Shown in pieces: positions 54,501 through 60,617 of a DNA stretch of 64,000 nt (within the stretch, counting starts at the first letter, position 1; every line of letters starts with the position of its first letter). The translations under genes and the position numbers were made by a program. Under the pieces are notes generated by a model. The model did no database searches. It had not been told where the DNA came from and saw only the letters and a program-made list of their open reading frames with translations. The DNA is from Methanobrevibacter sp. GTDB lineage: Archaea; Methanobacteriota; Methanobacteria; Methanobacteriales; Methanobacteriaceae. The DNA lies in contig JAFRFB010000055.1 in NCBI GenBank assembly GCA_017434555.1, positions 18,637 through 82,636 on the forward strand. Reading direction: 5' to 3'.

Positions 54501-55112
54501 AGCAGTAAATTCTTAGCGGAAAGGGCTGTTCTTGAAGCTGCCATTGAAGATGACCTTGAAGTTAAAATCATGAGGGTAGGTAACCTTATGGCAAGAAGCT
54601 CAGACAGTGAGTTCCAAATCAATTTCGAATCCAACGGATTCATCAACCGTTTAAAGGCCTTTGTAACAATGGGTAAAATGCCTTATGCAATGCTTTCAAA
54701 CAACGTGGAATTCAGTCAGATTGACATAACCGCAAGGTCAATAATTGAACTTTCAAAGACTCCTCGGGAATGTATTGTTTTCCATCCTTACAACTCCCAT
54801 AATGTCACCTTTGCAGACATTATAGAAATCATCAGTCCTTTGGATTTAACAATTGAGCCTTGTGAGGATGATGAATACGAGAAAGCTTTGAAGGATGCAT
54901 TGGCAGATAAATCCAGACAGGAAGGTGTTTCAGGTCTTATTACTTCAATCGGTTCCGGTAAGGTTAAAAAGCAATGGCTTGCCGTTGACAACAATTACAC
55001 GACCCAGGTACTTTACCGTCTTGGAATCAACTGGCCTATAATATCCGAAGAATATATTTACACATTCATCAAATATCTTGATGATTTAGATTTCTTTAGT
55101 GTAGGTGAATAA
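48528..55112 (+). CDS. Two-module nonribosomal peptide synthetase with terminal thioester reductase
   Basis: The 2194-residue protein has domains in the order: condensation-like C-terminal half without HHxxxDG (1-190), adenylation A1 (200-680; YTSGSTGKPKG near 345, SYGPTE near 487, NGKTD near 674), thiolation T1 (LFQVGLTSLS near 722), condensation C2 (778-1190; HHILVDG near 896), adenylation A2 (1200-1700; YTSGSTGLPKG near 1350, MYGPTETT near 1498, NGKTD near 1694), thiolation T2 (FFEIGGTSLL near 1742) and a thioester reductase (1825-2194; TGATGFLG near 1829, Y-x3-K in QYLSSK near 1990). It should make a dipeptide-like product released as an aldehyde or alcohol by NADPH reduction. A1 lacks the aspartate that normally holds the alpha-amino group; A2 has it. 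Confidence 0.95.
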   Translation: MDIIVQKYYDDLINSFDFPTSISPDVKDKQVQYELISIPYNTRIKELKRKYDSSRNNLFLSVFLFNLVKFSFSKDILVSYNKQAAGYHFNTDLSVEDYIYDFKSQFRDYPECDDLEFESEILFTNRDYNKEDYKFIFSYDTEHIMVEYDSSYYSKEIISAFLEGFNVLIDKFIDDSQELLRNVSIVRNLDYDEGFEVELANEGLINKIFENAVNENPDKLILYTDDGEFTYSELNKKANRIAHALIKRGLKVEDRVMLMMRRNSDLIASVLGTVKAGGAFIPIDPNYPKHRIDQMLEDSDSQFVITNKDVVYEGDNGVHVSELLEERDETNPDIELTPDNLCFLIYTSGSTGKPKGVMITHRGISNYIANHPENVPIYELNRKCSKFVSISMISFIVFLREIFGTILNGLPVVFTNDEQLVNPLEFYKLFKKHDADAFGGTPTRLIEYLSIKEIQELVSECKVIVVGGEGFPPILYDRLREYTDADIYNSYGPTEVTIASHYKLIDSNEITAGWKMLNVVDKIMDIDGNQLPAHVPGEVYVGGAGIARGYINNPEQTEKVFMTLNGIPYYNTGDLCKKDEHGELYVMGRNDGQIKLRGLRIEPSEIETLIARFKNVLITKVLIKKVNNTDYLCAYFTASEEIDIEDLKKHLLDSLPAYMLPSFFIQMDEFPKTPNGKTDFKNLPDPHIDLDAFVEPSNDIEEGLFDIVSELLATSEFGVNTDLFQVGLTSLSVVQLVSAVYDKFNTQLMVTEVMKYKSIENIAKEITFEEEESEELQELYPLTQNQLGVYFDCLKHPEKLSYNLPKRIEFSSPIDADKLKSSISTAIDNHPYLKTKIVMNDGEVYQQRREIDIDEFIEIVTGEVDVNDFVRPFNLEEDLLFRFRIVNDSVLLSDFHHILVDGTSLNILFDEIAKIYDGAEYEIEEIDGFEYSLNEVKIENSSMYKESEMFFFNKIKEFDEATLMTPDLSGDEDIGVGIEENLYLEKDEIDALCKSLSVSQNNLFLAVTSFVLSKFAYNKDLLIATITNGRFNPNQQKTLAMMVKTLPLALNLNSDMTISEFLEYINKEWFDVLAHSSYPLTKIADGYGIVPEFFYAYHGKIISDIEINGESVKRESLDEDNLKFKINLNVVEHDGKYDVSIKYNDQLYSPSIIKTFLESFSVVLNKFANLNPKTQLKDISIVDESMELSIDKLEYDEIEEHRLNKIFEKQVELNPDKVIVYATDGEFTYSEINERANRIAHSLIKKGVGPEDRVMFILNRNSNVMASIFGILKSGAAFIPVDSEYPAERIEHVLTDSESKFIIVDDVIEKKGIDLSQYEDNLLDIDELLEETDTSNPNPDVSGDNMAYLIYTSGSTGLPKGVILEHANIANFVYPDPRNVCTYELVSNLEKEDYKVLSTTTVAFDVFQQELMGSLLNAIPMVFANDTEYKDPIEMMDLIERSGANVYVATPSRLLQYLEIEAMQECIYGFKAYICAGEPFSQRLYELLSENSDGKIFNMYGPTETTVYCNGTQLESSDISIGKELFNVHEFIMDADSNPLPPNVIGELFIAGKGVSREYLNRPENNAKSYEVINGIRCYHSGDFAKVTEDGEFYVFGRMDNQIKLRGLRIEIGEIESGIAKYPGIQSVAVVVREIKGNDHLCAYFTVHDKIRDRNREENGYSIDIDDLKAALAEKLVYYMVPTVYMELDDMPQTLNGKTDLRNLPEPVLITEYVAPENEIEAFFANLFAEILGLDEVSVTDNFFEIGGTSLLVTKITMEALNQGYELSYGDVFKNPTPRLLSEIVSASDSSESSDEIKYDYSDINRLLKKNTLENMIEGELDESLGNVLLTGATGFLGVHVLKELIERETGTIYCFVRSKGSLSGMDRLKSILFYYFADEFNEDIFDERIVAVEGDITDFKYFEDIISVNIDTVINCAANVKHFSSGTDIEDINLGGVVNGLKYAKMKNAKYVQVSTYSVAGESINNFPPLDVAYSEKDLFIGQGIDNQYLSSKFLAERAVLEAAIEDDLEVKIMRVGNLMARSSDSEFQINFESNGFINRLKAFVTMGKMPYAMLSNNVEFSQIDITARSIIELSKTPRECIVFHPYNSHNVTFADIIEIISPLDLTIEPCEDDEYEKALKDALADKSRQEGVSGLITSIGSGKVKKQWLAVDNNYTTQVLYRLGINWPIISEEYIYTFIKYLDDLDFFSVGE

Positions 55113-55114
55113 AA

Positions 55115-56839
55115 TTGCATGCACGTAACTATAAGTTATTAAGCTCTAAATTCAGGGAATTCTTTTTCCCTACCCTTTTAACCTCAATGACAGGTAATAT
55201 CTGTATGGTTGTAGACTCCATCATTGTAAGTAACCTCCTTGGAGCCATGGCTCTTTCAGCAATTCAGCCTGTTATTCCGGTAAGTACATCTGTCAATCTG
55301 GTTTACTGGATGATCGGTTTGGGCGGAAGCGTATTGTGTTCCATTGCAAAAGCCGAATTTGACAGTGAGCGGAGTAACCGGATATTTTCCACATCGATTA
55401 TATCACTTGTTGTCTTTGGAATACTTGTTGCGATTCTGGGTACGATATTCGCCCCGCAGATTGTTCCGATATTGTGTCCGTCTGTTCAGGCTCAGCCTTT
55501 GGTTTATCAGTATTATGGTGTTTATGTATTGGGAATGCCGTTTTTATGTTATATTATGAGTTTATCATACTTTATCCGTACTGACGGTATTGTAAAATTA
55601 CCTTTCAGAGCATTATTGTTATCAAATATAGTCAATATCATATTTGACATAATTTTCATTACAGTATTCAAGATGGGCGTTTCAGGTGCGGCCTGGGCAA
55701 CCATTGTAGGTTATGTTTTCGGATGCACCTACATGTCAACGTATTTCTTAAATTCAAGCAGAACCCTTGAATTTGTAAAGGTAAAGGCTAAAGTCTTTTT
55801 TGGAACCCTTGCAAATATCTGCAAATCCGGATTTTCAGGTGCTTCAACCCAGCTTTACATGACCATCAAGGTATTTGTAATAAACACTTTGATTGCCCTT
55901 TATATCGGCCAGTCAGGTTTGGCTGCATTCAACATCTGTTACAATACACTCTTCATTCTGTATATGTTTTTAATAGGTACTGCACAGACCATGTCTCCTA
56001 TTGTATCTGTATATTATCAGGAAGAGGATTACCGCAGCGTTGACTATATAATGAAAAAATCCTTAAAAATTGTTCTAACCTCAAGTGCTATACTTTCCGT
56101 TTTGCTTGTGGTATTTCCGCAAATTGCAACATTCCTTTTCCATGTCAAAAACCCTGCTGACATGCCTGTTGTATTGAATGCCGTTAGAATATTTGCATTG
56201 AGTTATCTTGGAATAGCCATTACGTTTTTATATACTTTCTACGCTCAGGCTATCCAGAAAAACACCCTGTCAAATACGATATCCATAGTTGAAGGATTCA
56301 TATTGCCTGTCGGTTTTTCATGTCTTTTGTCATTCATATTGGGTCCGAACGGAATCTGGATTTCATTTACAGTAGCTGAAGTGATTACTATTCTTTATCT
56401 GTTTGTCTATTCAAGACACATCCACAGAAAGAGTAAAGGTGAATACTCAGGATTCTTTATAAACAAGAAAAATGATGATAAAAAGGTATTTGAACACACC
56501 ATAAACGGCAATGTTAAAGAAGCTGTTGAACTGTCCCGTGAAGTTAACGAGTACCTTTCCCCAAATAAGTCAGCTACCATTGTAAGTATGGCCATTGAAG
56601 AGATGCTTGTAAATATCATCAACACCAACGAAAATGTGGATACAATTGACGTTATTGTCAAAAACAATGAGGACAATATCTTAGTTTCAATTAAGGATAC
56701 CGGAATTGATTTCAATCCTGTAATTGAAAATGAAAATCTTGAATTTGACAATATTTCTGTCCTTAATAGAATTGCAGAAAAGATTGATTACTCTCGTGTA
56801 TTGGGTTTAAACAGTACTGTAATCACAATTAAAAACTAA
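55115..56839 (+). CDS. MATE exporter fused to an RsbW-like ATPase domain
   Basis: The 574-residue protein has twelve membrane helices of the MATE type over residues 10-445 ('FFFPTLLTSMTGNICMVVDS', 'AFNICYNTLFILYMFLIGTA'). The last 115 residues form a GHKL ATPase domain similar to the RsbW-like kinase at 47796: N box 'IEEMLVNIINTNENV' (near 494) and G1 'DTGIDFNP' (near 528). The G2 glycine motif is replaced by 'DNISVLNRIAEKIDY', so ATP may bind weakly. TTG 55115 follows AGGTGA by 7 nt and lies 2 bp after the NRPS stop. It probably exports the NRPS product and may be gated by the STAS protein. Confidence 0.9.
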   Translation: MHARNYKLLSSKFREFFFPTLLTSMTGNICMVVDSIIVSNLLGAMALSAIQPVIPVSTSVNLVYWMIGLGGSVLCSIAKAEFDSERSNRIFSTSIISLVVFGILVAILGTIFAPQIVPILCPSVQAQPLVYQYYGVYVLGMPFLCYIMSLSYFIRTDGIVKLPFRALLLSNIVNIIFDIIFITVFKMGVSGAAWATIVGYVFGCTYMSTYFLNSSRTLEFVKVKAKVFFGTLANICKSGFSGASTQLYMTIKVFVINTLIALYIGQSGLAAFNICYNTLFILYMFLIGTAQTMSPIVSVYYQEEDYRSVDYIMKKSLKIVLTSSAILSVLLVVFPQIATFLFHVKNPADMPVVLNAVRIFALSYLGIAITFLYTFYAQAIQKNTLSNTISIVEGFILPVGFSCLLSFILGPNGIWISFTVAEVITILYLFVYSRHIHRKSKGEYSGFFINKKNDDKKVFEHTINGNVKEAVELSREVNEYLSPNKSATIVSMAIEEMLVNIINTNENVDTIDVIVKNNEDNILVSIKDTGIDFNPVIENENLEFDNISVLNRIAEKIDYSRVLGLNSTVITIKN

Positions 56840-56840
56840 A

Positions 56841-56866
56841 AAGGGATTTAATCCCTTATTTTTTCT
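56841..56866 (+). terminator. Terminator of the NRPS-exporter operon
   Basis: AAGGGAT (56841-56847) and ATCCCTT (56851-56857) form a stem with a TTTA-like loop, then a T-rich tract follows. Confidence 0.75.
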
Positions 56867-56875
56867 TATTTTAAG

Positions 56876-56915
56876 ATGTAAGTAGCTACTTGCACTCAAA
56901 ACATTTATATATTAC
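56876..56915 (+). promoter_or_regulatory. Promoter with near-palindromic operator (copy 2)
   Basis: TGTAAGTA-GC-TACTTGCA (56877-56894) lies directly before a TATA box (ATTTATATATTA). It matches copy 1 at 12398 in both half-sites and in placement. The core AAGTAGCTACTT is a perfect palindrome. It serves the zinc-ribbon operon. Confidence 0.5.
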
Positions 56916-56965
56916 TTTGTTAATACTATTAGTAGATTTTAAAAAAACTTATGGGAGATTTAAAA

Positions 56966-57148
56966 ATGAAAATGCATAAAATTTGTCCGAGATGCGGATC
57001 TACAAATATTGATTGGATTATACCACAAAACTGGTCACAATGTGTCTGCAAGGACTGTGACTATACAGGACCTGTCATCGAAGGAAACGATGAATTCGTT
57101 GAAGAAATCCGTGAAGCTTACAAAGAATCTTTAAAAGACGAAGAATAA
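56966..57148 (+). CDS. Small zinc-ribbon protein
   Basis: The 60-residue protein has a zinc ribbon with 'ICPRCGSTNIDW' and 'CVCKDCDYTGP', followed by an acidic helical tail. An ATG at 56951 is open, but GGGAGA (56953-56958) fits the ATG at 56966. The motif resembles short ribbons in transcription factor-type proteins; the role is unknown. It forms an operon with the next gene, 16 bp away. Confidence 0.75.
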   Translation: MKMHKICPRCGSTNIDWIIPQNWSQCVCKDCDYTGPVIEGNDEFVEEIREAYKESLKDEE

Positions 57149-57164
57149 TGATGGAGGCTTTTAA

Positions 57165-57962
57165 ATGTTAGGCTTAAACAAAAAGCAAGTAGATGAAAGT
57201 ATTAAAAATCCGCCAAGTGATGATTCATACCCTTTAATACCTCTTTTGTATACAAAAAATAATGTTGGGGTAAATGCATTGTCACTTACAGTAATTGACT
57301 TAATTAATCAGGGCCAGATCAGATGTGACATCGATTTGGACAACTCATATGAAGTGGGTAAAAAGTTAACTCCGCAGGATATGGAAGTCATGAAAAAAAT
57401 AACCCTTAGAATAGCTAATAAGGGTGAGATGAAGACTTCAGAAACTGCAGCCATCAATCTTTTAAAAAACCTGAACAAAAACAAGAAGTTCAACCTGAAA
57501 GCAATGGCAAAGCAGACCAACAGCTCTTCTGTTGCAAATAAATTCGAAAGTGACTTCAACGATTACATTAAAGCCTTGAAAAATGAAAACGATTTTGTTG
57601 GTGAAAATTATTCAGATATCCTTGAAGATGGCAAATTAACCTCAAAAGGAAAGGAAATCAAAAAGGAATGGAAGGAATTTGAGAATTACTTAAAGTCAAA
57701 AGATTTGAGCGAAAAATATCCTCCGCAGTCTGTTGAGGAAAATTCCACACAGATTATCTATGGGGCATGTTTCGGCATTGAAAAGGATGCTTTGGCCTTA
57801 AGAGAAAACAATTCTTCATTAACTGATTTCATTGACAAGGACGGTTTTAAATTATTAAACATCATATTCAACAACGCATTGCTTAATGTAAGTCATAAAC
57901 GCAAAGGCGATGGAATATTTTACGGCGTTAATGATAAGTATACTATTCCTGGTGGAGGATAA
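57165..57962 (+). CDS. DUF2207-type C-terminal domain protein
   Basis: The 265-residue cytosolic protein resembles the C-terminal part of DUF2207 membrane proteins: 'LIPLLYTKNNVGVNALSLTVIDLINQGQI' early, 'EWKEFENYLKSKDLSEKYPPQS' and 'IYGACFGIEKDALAL' later. It has no membrane helix, unlike full DUF2207 proteins, and ends in 'IPGGG'. GGAGGC precedes the ATG. Function unknown. Confidence 0.65.
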   Translation: MLGLNKKQVDESIKNPPSDDSYPLIPLLYTKNNVGVNALSLTVIDLINQGQIRCDIDLDNSYEVGKKLTPQDMEVMKKITLRIANKGEMKTSETAAINLLKNLNKNKKFNLKAMAKQTNSSSVANKFESDFNDYIKALKNENDFVGENYSDILEDGKLTSKGKEIKKEWKEFENYLKSKDLSEKYPPQSVEENSTQIIYGACFGIEKDALALRENNSSLTDFIDKDGFKLLNIIFNNALLNVSHKRKGDGIFYGVNDKYTIPGGG

Positions 57963-57984
57963 TCCTCTACTAATCTATTTTTTT
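57955..57984 (+). terminator. Terminator after the DUF2207-like gene
   Basis: GAGGA (57955-57959) and TCCTC (57963-57967) with a 3-nt loop lie across the stop codon; a T run follows at about 57976-57984. Confidence 0.55.
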
Positions 57985-58593
57985 CTTTGTGCATCTATCT
58001 ATAATATTTTATAAATTCTATTTGTTGGCAGTACTTCTTTTAAATTAATGATTCAATTAAAATTTAGATAGGTTTTGCTTTTAAGCTATTGAATTTTTAC
58101 AGCTATTTTTGATTAAACGGCTATGTTTTTTGCCTGAGAATTCCGGGCAATAATTAAAAAAAGCGTCTCCTAGATTTCATTAAGTCTTTCAATATAAAAA
58201 ATCATAATGCCTATAAATTTTTACTAGATTTCGGAAGTGAATAATATAATTTTCTAGGAGACTAGTTATTATTTTGTAATATGTAGTATTTAAATCTTAT
58301 TAATTCTAAAATAAAAGTAATATTGCTCTCATATTAGAATTTTACTCACTTTTATCAATATTTACCTTTGAAGGTTTTCAAAAAAGTGTTCGGTATTATC
58401 GAAGCATTGTTGATTAACAAGAATTGCATGACGTATTTAGCAAATTACATCTAATTTATATATATATTTTTTCCATTAATCATTGCATTTCTGTTGAAAT
58501 CATGTGATAATAACATTAAACTTGAATTATCTTTTCTTAAATCTTAAAATTTAATATTTATTAATATTAAATATAACAAGTAACGGTGAGAAT
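57985..58593. other. 609-bp region without a recognised gene
   Basis: The region holds a 98-bp structure bounded by GTCTCCTAGA (58165-58174) and its exact inverse TCTAGGAGAC (58253-58262), a TTGCC/GGCAA inverted repeat near 58130-58150, and a TATA box near 58455-58470 (TTTATATATATATT) for the gene at 58594. A 28-codon frame from TTG 58368 reads like an amphipathic peptide (KVFKKVFGIIEALLINKN) but has no Shine-Dalgarno. It may contain a small RNA or the remains of an element. Confidence 0.4.
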
Positions 58594-60501
58594 ATGAAAA
58601 ATTTACATAAAATATTAATTCTTGCAGCTGTTCTTTTAATAATTGTTGGTGGGGCCTATGCATTTTTTGCAAATTCACAAGATTCTGGTGAAGGAATTTC
58701 ATACAATGCAACAGCATTAGGCGAAAAGCTGACAATTAACATGAATAACTGGAATTATGATGAAACAAATGATATTTACTATCAGACGGGTCTCATATAC
58801 TGTGCTGAACCTGAAGACACTGCATATGAATCCTGTGGAATATATGTTCCCGGAAAGTACTTTGACGCAAGCAAAAATGGAAACGGAACGTACTCATGTA
58901 CTGTAAATGATAATCAGAAGGTTGGAAACTATACTGCTTCCAAGGCACCTGTCGTCATGCCGATTAATACAGCAGGATATTCTGCACAAAAGGCACCGAC
59001 CAGCTTTAATGCCAATGAAGTAAAGCAATTCACTGACGAGGGAATAATCTATCTCGAAGCGGGATGCAGAGGTAGGGCAAATGGTGATAACTATACTGGC
59101 GGAGCACCTTGGGGAGCAACAGACCTGAAAGCTGCCATATCCTATTATAAATTCAATAATGACCTTCTTCCAGGGGACATTGATAAAATATTCACCTTCG
59201 GAACGAGTGGTGGAGGAGCTCAAAGTGCCGTAGTTGGTGCCAGCGGAAACAGTAAACTCTACAATCCTTATCTTGAAAGCATCGGCGCTGCAATGGTTGG
59301 TAAAAATGGAATGACTATTTCAAATGCCGTTGCAGGATCAATGTGCTGGGTTCCGATAACTAATCTTGATACTGCTGATGAAGCTTACGAATGGAATATG
59401 GGTCAGTTTTCATCATCAGGTACACGATCCGATAACACATTTACTGCTTCTCTAAGTGATGATTTGGCTGTTGAATATGCAAAATACATTAACGAACTGG
59501 GACTTAAAGATCCAAACGGAAACGCATTGACTTTAAAGGAAAGTACGGACGGAATCTATACTTCAGGTTCCTACTATGATTATCTGCTCCAGATTACTGA
59601 GGAATCTTTAAATAACTTTTTAAATGACACAACATTCCCATACACTCCAGGCCAGTCTGGAATGGGTGGCGGTCCTTCAGGAGCTATGGGCGGCGGCGAG
59701 ATGCCTTCATCAGATTCAGGAAGCCTTCCTGGCAGTGATGCTCAAAATGCTACTCCTTCAACGGATGGCGGAAGTCCTCCTAGCGGTGATGCTCAGAGTG
59801 GAACTCCTTCAATGGACGCTGGAAGTATGCCCGGTGGAGAAATGTCCGGTTCTGCAAGTTCAGATAATACCACCTATCAAACCCCTCAGGATTATATTGA
59901 TTCTCTAAATTCAAACGGTACCTGGGTGGAATATGATGCAGCCACTAAAACTGCAAAGATTAAATCTTTGGGTGAGTTTGTTAAACATTGCAAGAATCCG
60001 TCAAAATCAGTAGGTGCCTTCGATGATTTCAACAGGTCACAGGCTGAAAACGATCTGTTCGGAACACTTTCAAATGATTCCCTTCATTTTGATTCAATAA
60101 TGGCAAAACTGCTCTCTGAGAATGCTGATAAATACTCCAAATTCAGTGATTATAACTCTGATTATCCAAATCAGTACAACAGTGACATCAAGATAAATGA
60201 CACCTTAAATAACACCATGCAAACACGTGAAAACATGTACAATCCGATGTATTACCTGTGTGACTATTATGACGGTGCAGGTTCATCTGACGTTGCCAAA
60301 TACTGGAGAATTAATAGCGGTATTGAACAGGGAGACACCTCACAGTGTGTTGAAGTAAACCTTTACTTGGCTCTTGTTCAAAAATTAGGAAAGGATAATG
60401 TTGAGTTTAATACCGTATGGGGTCAGGGACACACCAGTGCTGAAAGAAGCGGTGACTCAACTACCAATTTCATAAAATGGGTAAACGACTGTTCTAAATA
60501 A
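58594..60501 (+). CDS. Secreted tannase-like (subtype B) esterase
   Basis: The 635-residue protein has an N-terminal signal or anchor helix (residues 7-27), then an alpha/beta-hydrolase domain. 'TFGTSGGGAQSAVVGASGN' carries the nucleophile (S205 approximately), 'CWVPITNLDTADEAYEWNMG' is a block I associate with subtype B bacterial tannases, and 'GIEQGDTSQ' (near 580) and 'GQGHTSAE' (near 612) supply the likely acid and histidine. A Gly/Ser/Pro-rich linker with QSGMGGGPSGAMGGGEMP fills about 352-427. It should cleave ester bonds of plant phenolics or similar compounds outside the cell. Its nearest relatives are expected in gut Firmicutes, so transfer is likely. Confidence 0.75.
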   Translation: MKNLHKILILAAVLLIIVGGAYAFFANSQDSGEGISYNATALGEKLTINMNNWNYDETNDIYYQTGLIYCAEPEDTAYESCGIYVPGKYFDASKNGNGTYSCTVNDNQKVGNYTASKAPVVMPINTAGYSAQKAPTSFNANEVKQFTDEGIIYLEAGCRGRANGDNYTGGAPWGATDLKAAISYYKFNNDLLPGDIDKIFTFGTSGGGAQSAVVGASGNSKLYNPYLESIGAAMVGKNGMTISNAVAGSMCWVPITNLDTADEAYEWNMGQFSSSGTRSDNTFTASLSDDLAVEYAKYINELGLKDPNGNALTLKESTDGIYTSGSYYDYLLQITEESLNNFLNDTTFPYTPGQSGMGGGPSGAMGGGEMPSSDSGSLPGSDAQNATPSTDGGSPPSGDAQSGTPSMDAGSMPGGEMSGSASSDNTTYQTPQDYIDSLNSNGTWVEYDAATKTAKIKSLGEFVKHCKNPSKSVGAFDDFNRSQAENDLFGTLSNDSLHFDSIMAKLLSENADKYSKFSDYNSDYPNQYNSDIKINDTLNNTMQTRENMYNPMYYLCDYYDGAGSSDVAKYWRINSGIEQGDTSQCVEVNLYLALVQKLGKDNVEFNTVWGQGHTSAERSGDSTTNFIKWVNDCSK

Positions 60502-60530
60502 GAAATCCTAAGGGATTTCTTCTTTTTTTT
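60502..60530 (+). terminator. Terminator of the esterase gene
   Basis: GAAATCC (60502-60508) and GGATTTC (60513-60519) form a perfect stem with a 4-nt loop, followed by a T-rich run. Confidence 0.85.
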
Positions 60531-60617
60531 TAAATCCAAAATTTTTAAATATTTTTAACTTTAAAGTATATAACGTGTGTGTATTTTTTATTTTTCAAAA
60601 AATCTTAGGGGATTATT

